64,000 bases of DNA from NCBI GenBank assembly GCA_046046245.1, contig JBJOKE010000008.1, forward strand, positions 1 to 64,000, written 5' to 3'. The position numbers were made by a program, and so were the translations under genes. The first letter of the stretch is position 1. The number at the start of each line of letters is the position of its first letter. Shown here in pieces: positions 19,381 to 27,343 of this stretch. The notes below the pieces were generated by a model. It saw only the letters and a program-made list of their open reading frames with translations. It did not search any database and was not told where the DNA came from. The stretch is from UBA4615 sp046046245. GTDB lineage: Bacteria; Pseudomonadota; Gammaproteobacteria; Burkholderiales; Burkholderiaceae_E.

Positions 19381-21258
19381 TCAGCGGGCGGCGACGGCCA
19401 GCACGCGCACCCAGAGCCGGGCCGCCTCGACGCGGCCGGCCTCGGTGAAGTGGCAGCCGTCGCGGCGCAGCCCGGGGCCCTGGAGCGTGTCGGTGTCGGC
19501 GCCCGGCAGGATCCGAGCGGCCGCCAGCGCGTCCCGATGTCGATCGAGCGCGCGCGCCAGCGCGCCGGTGCCGCCCGTACGGCACCAGGTCGACCGGGCC
19601 ACGTGCATCGGCGCGTCGATGCCATGCGCATCGAGCGTGGCGCGCAGCGTCCGGAGCGCCGCGAGCCAGTCGTCGGCGTCGGTGCCGTCGCGCGAGTCGG
19701 ATTCGCCCTGCTGCCACAGCACCCGTTCGACGTGCAGGCCCGAGCGCCGCAACGCCTCCAGGTGTGCGAGCAGGCGTGCGTTCACCGGGTCGCCGGCGGT
19801 CGTCCAGCGCGCGATCCCGGTCGCGCCGACCGCGAGCGGCGCCCAGACCACGGGGCCGTTCCGGCCGGCCGCGCGCCATTCGGCCTCGACTGCGGTCCAC
19901 AGGCTCGCCCCCGCGCCGGTCGTGCCGGGCAGCGGGTCGGCGCTGCGCACGCAGCGGCCTTCGGCGAAGACGGTCACCACCGGACCGTCGGAGGCCTGCG
20001 GCCCGAGCGGCGCGGCATGGCTCGCCGCGTTCGACTGCCCGAGCACCAGCAGCACCCGAGGCGAGGCGCCGTCCGGCGCGACGCAGGGCACCGCGGGCTG
20101 GCGCACCGCATCGACCGCGCGGATCGGCTCGTGCGGCCCGGGTGTCTGGCCGAACAGCCGGCCCACGAGGGTGTTGCCGGTCGCCAGCACCAGGAGTGCG
20201 GCGGCCGCCCCGGTCGACCAGGCCGACGCGCCGCGTCCCGGCGCACCCCGGCGCGTCAACCATGCGGCGCGGATCGCGGCGGTGGCCGGTCGCTCGACAC
20301 AGCGGTGCACCGCGAACGCGACCGCGATCGCCGCCACGGTCACCGCGATCACCGACGCGAGCGACGGGACGCCGGCGCGCTGCAGCGCGGCAATCGCCAA
20401 GAACCCGAGCGCCTGGTGCAGCAGATACAGCGGATACGACGCGAGCCCGAGCGCGACCAGCGGTCGGGCGCCCAGCGGCGCGAGGCGACCGCCGGCTGCC
20501 AGGTGGACCGCCGCGGCGGCGACGACGCCGACGGCGACATCGGTCCGCCACCCGCCCGCCGGCGCGGCCGCCGCGACGGCGACCAGGGCGAGCGCGACGA
20601 GCAGCGCCGTGGCGCCGGCCGCCAGCCGCCGCTCGCGGTATGCGTACAGCGTCATGCCGAGCGCGAACCACGGTGCCCATTCGGCCAGCACCAGCGTCCG
20701 CAGCACGTGCGGCACGGGCACGCCGAGCGCCGGCGCGAGGTGCGCGCAGAGGCTCGCCGCCAGGATCGCCGCGACGGTCGTCCCGACGCGCTCGAGCGCG
20801 CCCGCGCGCCAGAGCAGCAGCATCCACAGGTAGAACACCAGCTCGACGCCCAGCGACCAGTAGGCGCCGTCGATCGACTCGACCCCGAACCAGCCCTGCA
20901 CCATGGTCAGGTTCGCGGCGATGTCGCGGACCGGCCGCTCGTAGCCCGGCATGCCGACCGCGCGCATCGCGACACCGGTGACCAGCACGGCGAACCAGTA
21001 GGTCGGATACAGCCGCGAGAAGCGCGAGACCGCGAAGTCCGCCGGCGAGCGCGATCGGTCGAGCGTCATCATGATCACGAAGCCGCTGATCACGAAGAAC
21101 AGCTCGACGCCGAAGTGCCCGAGCGGCAGGTCGACGGGCAGCGGGCTCGAATGGACGAGCGTCGCGTCGTAGCGGGTCGTGTAGTGGTAGCCGAGCACCA
21201 GCAGCGCGGCGACCGCACGCAGTCCGTCGAGCTGGTCGAGGCGCGGAGCGTCCTTCAT
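19381..21258 (-). CDS. Membrane O-acyltransferase (Acyl_transf_3) fused to a SASA/CE6-type esterase domain
   Basis: 625 residues. Residues about 7-330 form the ten-helix acyltransferase-3 domain, with the N-terminal LDGLRAVAALLVLGYHY motif (catalytic-type His25) and ELFFVISGF. A last membrane helix (about 348-368) leads to a C-terminal domain, presumably periplasmic (about 398-625). That domain has a nucleophile motif LGQSNA (Ser409), QQGESD (517-521) and DGCHFTE (Asp600, His603), the hallmarks of the sialate O-acetylesterase/CE6-like SGNH branch. Other membrane O-acyltransferases carry SGNH domains that help transfer acetyl groups to surface sugars, so modification of O-antigen or another glycan is likely. 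The substrate is unknown. Confidence 0.85.
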   Translation of the reverse strand: MKDAPRLDQLDGLRAVAALLVLGYHYTTRYDATLVHSSPLPVDLPLGHFGVELFFVISGFVIMMTLDRSRSPADFAVSRFSRLYPTYWFAVLVTGVAMRAVGMPGYERPVRDIAANLTMVQGWFGVESIDGAYWSLGVELVFYLWMLLLWRAGALERVGTTVAAILAASLCAHLAPALGVPVPHVLRTLVLAEWAPWFALGMTLYAYRERRLAAGATALLVALALVAVAAAAPAGGWRTDVAVGVVAAAAVHLAAGGRLAPLGARPLVALGLASYPLYLLHQALGFLAIAALQRAGVPSLASVIAVTVAAIAVAFAVHRCVERPATAAIRAAWLTRRGAPGRGASAWSTGAAAALLVLATGNTLVGRLFGQTPGPHEPIRAVDAVRQPAVPCVAPDGASPRVLLVLGQSNAASHAAPLGPQASDGPVVTVFAEGRCVRSADPLPGTTGAGASLWTAVEAEWRAAGRNGPVVWAPLAVGATGIARWTTAGDPVNARLLAHLEALRRSGLHVERVLWQQGESDSRDGTDADDWLAALRTLRATLDAHGIDAPMHVARSTWCRTGGTGALARALDRHRDALAAARILPGADTDTLQGPGLRRDGCHFTEAGRVEAARLWVRVLAVAAR

Positions 21259-21324
21259 CGAGACGGGCCGCGGGGGCGCGGCCGAAGGCTGGGGGCGTCG
21301 GGCCGGCGCACGCCGCGGGCTCGG

Positions 21325-21885
21325 TCAGCCCGCCGGATCGTAGCGCACGTCCAGCACCTCGAGCTCGAGTCGCCCGGCGGGCGTCGCGAGCGTCACGGTA
21401 TCGCCCTCGCGGGCCTTGATCAGCGCCTTGGCGACCGGCGAGATCCAGCTGATGCGACCGTTCAGGGGGTCGACCTCGTCGATGCCGACGATCGTCACGG
21501 TGCGCTCGACCCCATCGGACTGCAGGTAGGTCACGGTCGCGCCGAAGAAGATCTGGTCGTTGCCGGCGTGCTGGACCGGGTCCACCACCTCGGCACGGTC
21601 GAGCCGCTTCGTGAGGAAACGGATCCGCCGGTCGATCTCGCGCAGCCGCTTCTTGCCGTACAGGTAGTCGCCGTTCTCGGAGCGGTCGCCGTTGGAGGCT
21701 GCCCACGAGACGACGCGGACGACCTCGGGCCGCTCGACGTCGAGCAGATGAAGCAGCTCGGTCTTCATCCGGGCGTGGCCGGCCGGCGTGATGTAGTTCC
21801 GGGGCGCCGGGCCCGCGGCGTCGGGCGCCTCGGGCGGATCGTCGTCCTCGTCGTTCGCGTCCTCTCGGACGAAGGCCTTGTTCAT
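21325..21885 (-). CDS. greB: Transcription elongation factor GreB
   Basis: 186 residues. The N-terminal extension MNKAFVREDANDEDDDPPE is the acidic lead-in I associate with betaproteobacterial GreB. The Gre coiled-coil domain begins at NYITPAGHARMKTELLHLL, with the acidic tip GDRSENGDY. The C-terminal globular domain contains VTIVGIDEVDPLNGRISWISP. It rescues backtracked RNA polymerase by stimulating transcript cleavage. The ATG at 21885 is preferred over one five codons upstream because it gives the family N-terminus. Neither has a good ribosome site. Confidence 0.95.
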   Translation of the reverse strand: MNKAFVREDANDEDDDPPEAPDAAGPAPRNYITPAGHARMKTELLHLLDVERPEVVRVVSWAASNGDRSENGDYLYGKKRLREIDRRIRFLTKRLDRAEVVDPVQHAGNDQIFFGATVTYLQSDGVERTVTIVGIDEVDPLNGRISWISPVAKALIKAREGDTVTLATPAGRLELEVLDVRYDPAG

Positions 21886-21950
21886 GCCGGATGACACCAT
21901 TCGTGACGCGTTTCGCAGTCACCGCGCGCGGTCGACGCGATGATCGCCCC

Positions 21951-22262
21951 ATGACGCCCGAGACCGAAGCGCGCCGCCGCTGCGAGAGACTCCTCGTCCT
22001 GATGGCCGAGGCGATGGAGATGGAGCGTGCCCTCGACGAGCGCACGAGCCACGCGGACGCCCAGCCGCACAGCCTGCTGAAGCCGATCCTCGAGGACGCG
22101 CTCGCGCGGCTGGAGCCGATGCTGGTCCCGGGCCCGGGACATTCGCTGCAGCACTGGATGAGCGAGCTGACCGACCTGGAGCTGCAGCTCGACGCGGCGA
22201 TCTCGAAGCGCGGCTGGCGTGTCCTCGCGGCGGACCGCCCGTCGCAGGGCGACCCCGCCTGA
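21951..22262 (+). CDS. Hypothetical small helical protein
   Basis: 103 residues. I do not recognise the family. Third codon positions are almost all G or C and the frame is clean, so it looks truly coding. The protein is predicted almost fully helical and charged (CERLLVLMAEAMEMERALDE, then LLKPILEDALARLEPMLV), has no membrane or signal segment, and carries Trp residues late (HWMSELTDL, KRGW). Another in-frame ATG at 21891 would add 20 residues overlapping the divergent greB start. It lies between greB and pmbA. Confidence 0.6.
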   Translation: MTPETEARRRCERLLVLMAEAMEMERALDERTSHADAQPHSLLKPILEDALARLEPMLVPGPGHSLQHWMSELTDLELQLDAAISKRGWRVLAADRPSQGDPA

Positions 22263-22318
22263 GCGAGGGATCCGGTCGACCGTCGCCGGGCGGGATCCTT
22301 CCGCCGCGCTCCCGCGCA

Positions 22319-23656
22319 TCAGCCCGCGACCGACATCCGCTCGATCAGCACGGAGCCGGTGCGCTTCGTGCCGCGGACGATCTCGTCGGCGCCGACCGCG
22401 ACGATGGCGCGGAACATGTCCTTCAGGTTCCCGGCGATCGTGATCTCCTCGACCGGATAGCGGATCTCGCCGCCCTCGACCCAGTAGCCGCTCGCGCCGC
22501 GCGAGTAGTCGCCGGTCACGCCGTTGACCCCGTGGCCGAGCAGTTCGGTGACGAAGAGCCCCGTGTCGAGCTTGCGCAGCATCGCGCGCAGGTCGTCGCC
22601 GGGCCGCGTCAGCCGGCTCGAGAGCCGCATGAAGTGCGCGCCACCGGCATTCCCGGTGGTCTTCATCCCGAGCTTGCGCGCCGAATAGGTCGAGAGGAAC
22701 CAGCCGCCGAGCACACCGCCGCGGACCACGCTGCGAGGCGCGGTGGCAACGCCCTCGTCGTCGAACGGCGTGCTGCCGAACTCCCCGGGGCGGTGCGGAT
22801 CCTCGTCGATGTCGAGGTGCGACGCGAAGACCTCGGTACCGAGCGCGTCGACCAGGAAGCTCGCCTTGCGGTAGAGGCTGCTGCCGCTGGCGGCCTGGAC
22901 GAAGTGACCCAGCAGCCCGCAGGCGAGCGGCGACTCCAGCAGGACCGGCACCTTGCGGGTGCCGAGCTTGCGCGCACCCAGCCGCGACAGCGCACGCTCG
23001 GCAGCGTAGCGGCCCACCGCGGCCGGATCGGCGAGCCGGTCGGGGTGGCGGGCGGCGGAATACCAGTCGTCGCGCTGCATCGCGCGGCCGCGCCTGGCGA
23101 TCGGCGCGCAGGCGATCGAATGGCGGCTGTACGGATAGCCGCCGACGAAGCCCAGGCTGTTGGCCGACACGAAGTGGCCGTGGTTCACCGACACCGAGGC
23201 GCCCTCGGAATTGACGATCGCCCGGTCGGTCGCGAAGGCCGCGCCTTCCATGGTCCGGGCGATCTCGATCGCCTCGTCGGCCTCGATGGTCCACGGGTGG
23301 AACAGGTCGAGGTCCATCGGCGCGCGCGCCAGCGTGTCGGCATCGGGCAGGCCGGCACACGGATCCTCGCCGGTGAAGCGGGCGATCTCGTAGGCGGCGC
23401 GGACCGTCTGCTCGAGCGCGCGCTCGGAGAAGTCGCTGGTGCTGGCGTGGCCGCGGCGGGTGCCGAGATAGACGGTCACGCCCAGCCCCTTGTCGCGGGT
23501 CTGCTCGATCGTCTCGACCGAGCCCTTGCGGACACCGACCGACAGCCCGGAGCTCTCTGAGACGTCGGTGGCCGCGGCGGTCGCACCGAGCCGGGCCGCT
23601 CGGTCGAGCACCGAGCGGGCGAGTTCCTCGAAGCGTGCACGGCTGTGGTCGAACAT
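22319..23656 (-). CDS. pmbA: Metalloprotease PmbA (TldE)
   Basis: 445 residues, matching the usual length of about 450. PmbA is the partner of TldD in a heterodimeric zinc peptidase that matures modified peptides and degrades CcdA-type antitoxins. Family features include TDVSESSGLSVGVRKGSVE near the N-terminus, the central PVLLESPLACGLLGHF, and the C-terminal GVNGVTGDYSRGASGYWVE. The HExxxH zinc motif of TldD is absent, as expected for PmbA. The ATG at 23656 gives the normal start. It is divergent from darP with 47 bp between starts. Confidence 0.95.
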   Translation of the reverse strand: MFDHSRARFEELARSVLDRAARLGATAAATDVSESSGLSVGVRKGSVETIEQTRDKGLGVTVYLGTRRGHASTSDFSERALEQTVRAAYEIARFTGEDPCAGLPDADTLARAPMDLDLFHPWTIEADEAIEIARTMEGAAFATDRAIVNSEGASVSVNHGHFVSANSLGFVGGYPYSRHSIACAPIARRGRAMQRDDWYSAARHPDRLADPAAVGRYAAERALSRLGARKLGTRKVPVLLESPLACGLLGHFVQAASGSSLYRKASFLVDALGTEVFASHLDIDEDPHRPGEFGSTPFDDEGVATAPRSVVRGGVLGGWFLSTYSARKLGMKTTGNAGGAHFMRLSSRLTRPGDDLRAMLRKLDTGLFVTELLGHGVNGVTGDYSRGASGYWVEGGEIRYPVEEITIAGNLKDMFRAIVAVGADEIVRGTKRTGSVLIERMSVAG

Positions 23657-23703
23657 CGTCCGGGTCGGGGTCGGGTGGGGTCGGGCTATCATAGCAAGGC
23701 CCC

Positions 23704-24267
23704 ATGAACGCCCTCCCCGACGCCCCCCAGGACGACGCCGACGCCGGCTACGACGGCCCGAGCAAGTCGCAGCGCAAGCGCGACATGCACGCGCTGCAGG
23801 ATCTCGGCGAGCGCCTCGTCGAGATGCCCGCCTCGCAGTTCGAACGGCTCGGGCTTCCGGTCGAGCTGGTCGACGCGGTCGCCCTCGCCCGCAGGATCAC
23901 CTCGCGCGAGGGCCGCCGGCGGCAGCTGCAGTACGTCGGCAAGCTGATGCGGCGCGCCGACGTCGATGCCGAAGCGATCCGCGCGAAGCTCGAGGTCGAC
24001 GACGCCCAGCACCGCCTGGAGACCGCGGTGATGCACGCGGCCGAACGCTGGCGCGATGCGCTGATCGAGGCGCCGGACCGGATCGCGGAGTTCGTCGGGC
24101 GCTATCCGGCCGCCGCCCGCACGCTGCACCCGCTGGTCCGCTCGGCCCGTGCCGAGCATGCGAAGCAGCAGCGCGGCCGCCACTACCGCGAGCTGTACCG
24201 CGAGCTGCGCGACGTGCTGCTCGCCGATGCCGCGCCCGCCACCGAGCCCCCCGCCGCCGATGCCTGA
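23704..24267 (+). CDS. darP: Ribosome biogenesis factor DarP (YjgA)
   Basis: 187 residues. It contains the family signature SKSQRKRDMHALQDLGERLVEM and a mostly helical remainder rich in Arg/Glu, including REGRRRQLQYVGKLMRR, typical of YjgA/DUF615. E. coli DarP associates with the late 50S precursor. It is divergent from pmbA, a standard proteobacterial arrangement, and overlaps mog by 8 bp. TATCAT at 23687-23692, 11 bp before the ATG, is a possible -10 giving a very short leader. Confidence 0.95.
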   Translation: MNALPDAPQDDADAGYDGPSKSQRKRDMHALQDLGERLVEMPASQFERLGLPVELVDAVALARRITSREGRRRQLQYVGKLMRRADVDAEAIRAKLEVDDAQHRLETAVMHAAERWRDALIEAPDRIAEFVGRYPAAARTLHPLVRSARAEHAKQQRGRHYRELYRELRDVLLADAAPATEPPAADA

Positions 24268-24877
24268 ACTGCCCGTCGCCGCCACCGAGTCGAACCCGCT
24301 GCGGGTCGGCCTCGTCTCGATCTCCGACCGCGCGTCCGGCGGCGTGTACGCCGATGCCGGGATCCCGGCGCTGCAGGACTGGCTGGGCCGCGCGCTCGCC
24401 TCGCCCTGGATCGCCGAGACCCGCCTGATCCCCGACGAGCGCCCGGTCATCGAGCGCACGCTGGTCGAGCTGGTCGACACCGCAGGCTGCCACCTGGTGC
24501 TCACCACCGGCGGGACCGGACCGGCCCGCCGCGACGTGACACCCGAGGCGACGCTCGCGGTCGGCGACCGGGAGATGCCCGGCTTCGGCGAGCGGATGCG
24601 TGCGATCTCGCTGCACTTCGTGCCGACGGCGATCCTGTCGCGGCAGGTCGCCGTGATCCGCGGCGGCGCGCTGATCGTCAACCTGCCCGGCCAGCCGAAG
24701 TCGATCCAGGAAACCCTCGAGGGCCTGCGCGACGCCGACGGCCGCTCGACGGTCGCCGGCATCTTCGCGGCGATCCCCTACTGCCTCGACCTGATCGGCG
24801 CGCCGTACGTCGACACGCACGACGCGGTCTGCAAGGCGTTCAGGCCGAAGTCGGCGCCGAGGCCGGCCGGACGCTGA
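24260..24877 (+). CDS. mog: Molybdopterin adenylyltransferase Mog
   Basis: 205 residues. It activates molybdopterin with ATP before molybdenum insertion. The motifs are VGLVSISDRASGGVYADAG, the nucleotide loop VLTTGGTGPARRDVTPEAT, and the C-terminal NLPGQPKSIQETLEGL. The ATG at 24260 overlaps the last codons of darP, which suggests coupled translation. The 3-prime end overlaps the convergent epimerase gene by 38 bp. Confidence 0.95.
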   Translation: MPELPVAATESNPLRVGLVSISDRASGGVYADAGIPALQDWLGRALASPWIAETRLIPDERPVIERTLVELVDTAGCHLVLTTGGTGPARRDVTPEATLAVGDREMPGFGERMRAISLHFVPTAILSRQVAVIRGGALIVNLPGQPKSIQETLEGLRDADGRSTVAGIFAAIPYCLDLIGAPYVDTHDAVCKAFRPKSAPRPAGR

Positions 24878-25901
24878 GCGCATCGGCCGCGTACCAGGCC
24901 ATCGTCTCGGCGAGGCCGGCGGCGAGGTCGTGGGTCGGCACGTAGCCGAGCAGCGCACGGGCCTTCGTCACGTCGGCCAGCGAGTGACGGACGTCCGCGG
25001 CGCGGAAGTCGCGGTGCCGCAGCTCGGCCCGCACGGGACGGCCCAGCAGCCGCTGCAGCGTCGCGCGCATCGCCTCGGCCATCTGCAGCAGCTCGGTGCG
25101 CGCACCGAAGGCCACGTTGAACACCTCGTGCGCGGAGGGCAGCGAGGGTACCAGCGCCGCACGCAGGTTCGCCTGCACGACGTTGCCCACGTAGCAGAAG
25201 TCGCGCGAGCTCCGGCCGTCGCCGTTGACCCACAGCGGCTCTTCGCGCAGCAGCGCGCGTGCCCAGCGCGGCACCACCGCCGCGTACGCGCCCTCCGGGT
25301 CCTGCCGCGGCCCGAACACGTTGAAGTAGCGCAGGCCCACCGCCTCGATCGCGTAAGCGCGCGCCCAGGTGCCCGCCAGCGTCTCGTCGATCACCTTCGA
25401 GGCGGCGTACGGCGACAGCGGCCGGCCCGTCCGGTCCTCGACCTTCGGCAGGTCCGGATGGTCACCGTACACCGAGCTCGACGAGGCATAGACCACGCGC
25501 GTCACGCCTGCGTCCTTGGCTGCGGTCAGCAGCTGCGCGAAGCCGGTCACGTTCGCCCGCAGCGTGCGCATCGGGATCTCGAGCGAGCGCGGTACCGAGC
25601 CCAGCGCGGCCTGGTGCAGCACCCTCGTCGCGCCCTCGAGCGCGCGCACGCAGGCCTGCGGGTCGCAGACGTCCCCCTCCACCAGCGAGAAACGCCCCCA
25701 GGCCGCCTCGCCAACCGCCGCGCGCACTCGCGCGAGGTTCGCGTGCGAGCCGGTGGAGAAGTCGTCCAGCGCGGTCACCGACTGGCCGTGGCGCAGCAGC
25801 TGCTCGACCAGGTGCGAGCCGATGAAGCCCGCCGCACCCGTCACCAGCCAGCGCTCGGGCGCGCGGCCCGCCAGCAGTTCGCCGATCGCATCCCCGTTCA
25901 C
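24840..25901 (-). CDS. NAD-dependent UDP-sugar 4-epimerase, TviC/WbpP-like
   Basis: 353 residues. This extended short-chain dehydrogenase/reductase has GAAGFIG (22-28) for NAD, SSSS/SSVYGDHPDLPKVED (about 140-156) and the catalytic YAASK pair Tyr165/Lys169. The SSVYGDHP-LPKVED stretch closely recalls WbpP and TviC, which interconvert N-acetylated UDP-hexosamines or their uronates. The GTG start at 25901 overlaps the dehydrogenase stop as GTGA and so is translationally coupled. With the dehydrogenase it should supply UDP-GalNAcA or a related uronic acid donor. The exact substrate is an inference. Confidence 0.88.
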   Translation of the reverse strand: MNGDAIGELLAGRAPERWLVTGAAGFIGSHLVEQLLRHGQSVTALDDFSTGSHANLARVRAAVGEAAWGRFSLVEGDVCDPQACVRALEGATRVLHQAALGSVPRSLEIPMRTLRANVTGFAQLLTAAKDAGVTRVVYASSSSVYGDHPDLPKVEDRTGRPLSPYAASKVIDETLAGTWARAYAIEAVGLRYFNVFGPRQDPEGAYAAVVPRWARALLREEPLWVNGDGRSSRDFCYVGNVVQANLRAALVPSLPSAHEVFNVAFGARTELLQMAEAMRATLQRLLGRPVRAELRHRDFRAADVRHSLADVTKARALLGYVPTHDLAAGLAETMAWYAADALSVRPASAPTSA

Positions 25902-27178
25902 AGGCGCCACACCGAGTAGCCCAGCTTCTCCAGCGCCACGCGGTCGAAGCCGCTCTTCACGTCGGCGAACACGCCGCCACGCACCAGCTTCTCGGTCAGC
26001 GCATCGAGCGGCATCTCGCGGTATGTCCGGTGCGCCACCGCGGCGATCACCGCCTTCGCCGGCGGCAGGTCCTCCCAACGCGTGAGCGCGATGCCGTACT
26101 CGTGCACCGCCTCCTCGGGCTCGGCGATCGGGTCGTGCACGTGGACCTTCATCCCGTAGGACTGCAGCTCGCGCACGATGTCGACGACCTTAGAGTTGCG
26201 CAGGTCCGGCACGTCCTCCTTGAACGTCAGCCCGAGCACGATCGCCGCCTGGTTCGTCACCGGCTGCGCCTCCTGGATCAGCCGCTTGACCACCTGCTCG
26301 GCCACGAACTTGCCCATCCCGTCGTTGATGCGGCGCCCCGCCAGGATCACCTGCGGGTGATAGCCCAGCTGCTCGGCCTTGCGCGTCAGGTAGTACGGAT
26401 CCACCCCGATGCAGTGCCCACCCACCAGCCCGGGCCGGAAGGGCAGGAAGTTCCACTTCGTGCCCGCCGCCTTCAGCACCTCCGAGGTGTCGATGCCCAC
26501 CCGCTTGAAGATGATCGCCAGCTCGTTCATCAGCGCGATGTTCAGGTCGCGCTGCGTGTTCTCGATGACCTTCGCCGCCTCGGCGACCTTGATGCTGCTC
26601 GCGCGGTGCACCCCGGCGGTCACCACCGCCTCGTACAGCGCCGCCACCCGCTCCAGCGTCCGCGACGTGTCGCCCGCGACCACCTTCACGATCCGGGACA
26701 GCGTGTGCTCCTTGTCACCCGGGTTGATCCGCTCCGGCGAGTAGCCGACGAAGAAGTCCTTCTTCCAGCGCTTGCCCGAGGCCGCCTCGAGCGCCGGCAC
26801 GCAGACCTCCTCGGTGGCGCCCGGATAGACGGTCGATTCGTAGACCACCACCGCGTCCGGCTTGAGCTGCGGTCCGATCGTGCGGCTCGCCGACAGCAGC
26901 GGCCCGAAGTCGGGCTGGTGCGCGTCGTCGACCGGCGTGGGCACGGCGACGACCACGAAGTCCGCGTCGCGCAACGCCGTGGCGTCGGTCGTCACCCGCA
27001 GCCGCGAGGCCGCCGCGAACTGCTCGGCCGACACCTCGCCGGTCGTGTCGACGTGCCGCGCGATCCGCTCGACCTTGTCGGCCGCGAGGTCGAATCCCAC
27101 GGTGTCGAACACCCGGCCGAACTCGACGGCCAGCGGCAGGCCGACATAGCCCAGGCCGATCACGGCGACGGTGGTCAC
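25898..27178 (-). CDS. tviB: UDP-N-acetylhexosamine 6-dehydrogenase, TviB/WbpO-like
   Basis: 426 residues. This nucleotide-sugar dehydrogenase has the Rossmann motif VIGLGYVGLPLA (6-17), the ESTVYPGATEE and SPERINPGD segments, and catalytic Cys256 in GGHCIGVDPYYL. The central EAAKVIENTQRDLNIALMNE helix and the C-terminal KEDVPDLRNSK match TviB/WbpO closely. It oxidises C6 of UDP-GlcNAc (or GalNAc) to the uronate using NAD. The GTG at 27178 follows GGAG at good distance, and there is no in-frame ATG near. It overlaps the epimerase by 4 nt. The pair is separated from the exopolysaccharide locus by relA and mtfA. Confidence 0.92.
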   Translation of the reverse strand: MTTVAVIGLGYVGLPLAVEFGRVFDTVGFDLAADKVERIARHVDTTGEVSAEQFAAASRLRVTTDATALRDADFVVVAVPTPVDDAHQPDFGPLLSASRTIGPQLKPDAVVVYESTVYPGATEEVCVPALEAASGKRWKKDFFVGYSPERINPGDKEHTLSRIVKVVAGDTSRTLERVAALYEAVVTAGVHRASSIKVAEAAKVIENTQRDLNIALMNELAIIFKRVGIDTSEVLKAAGTKWNFLPFRPGLVGGHCIGVDPYYLTRKAEQLGYHPQVILAGRRINDGMGKFVAEQVVKRLIQEAQPVTNQAAIVLGLTFKEDVPDLRNSKVVDIVRELQSYGMKVHVHDPIAEPEEAVHEYGIALTRWEDLPPAKAVIAAVAHRTYREMPLDALTEKLVRGGVFADVKSGFDRVALEKLGYSVWRL

Positions 27179-27343
27179 GATGCGGACATCTCCGGATGAG
27201 GATCCGACCGATCGTAGCCGGGACGGCCCGGTCCGCCGGGCGCGGCGCGCCGGCCGGTCAGCCGCGGCGTGGCGGGGCCCGACGAACGGCGTACGGACCG
27301 TGCCGGCCCGCAACGCTCGTCCCGGAGGTCGGCTCGGGCCGGC

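Noticed and set aside
27179..27343. Gap between relA and tviB as a place for a small RNA or riboswitch
   Set aside because: No clear promoter plus terminator pair or conserved fold was visible; only GC-rich sequence and a weak TACGAT.
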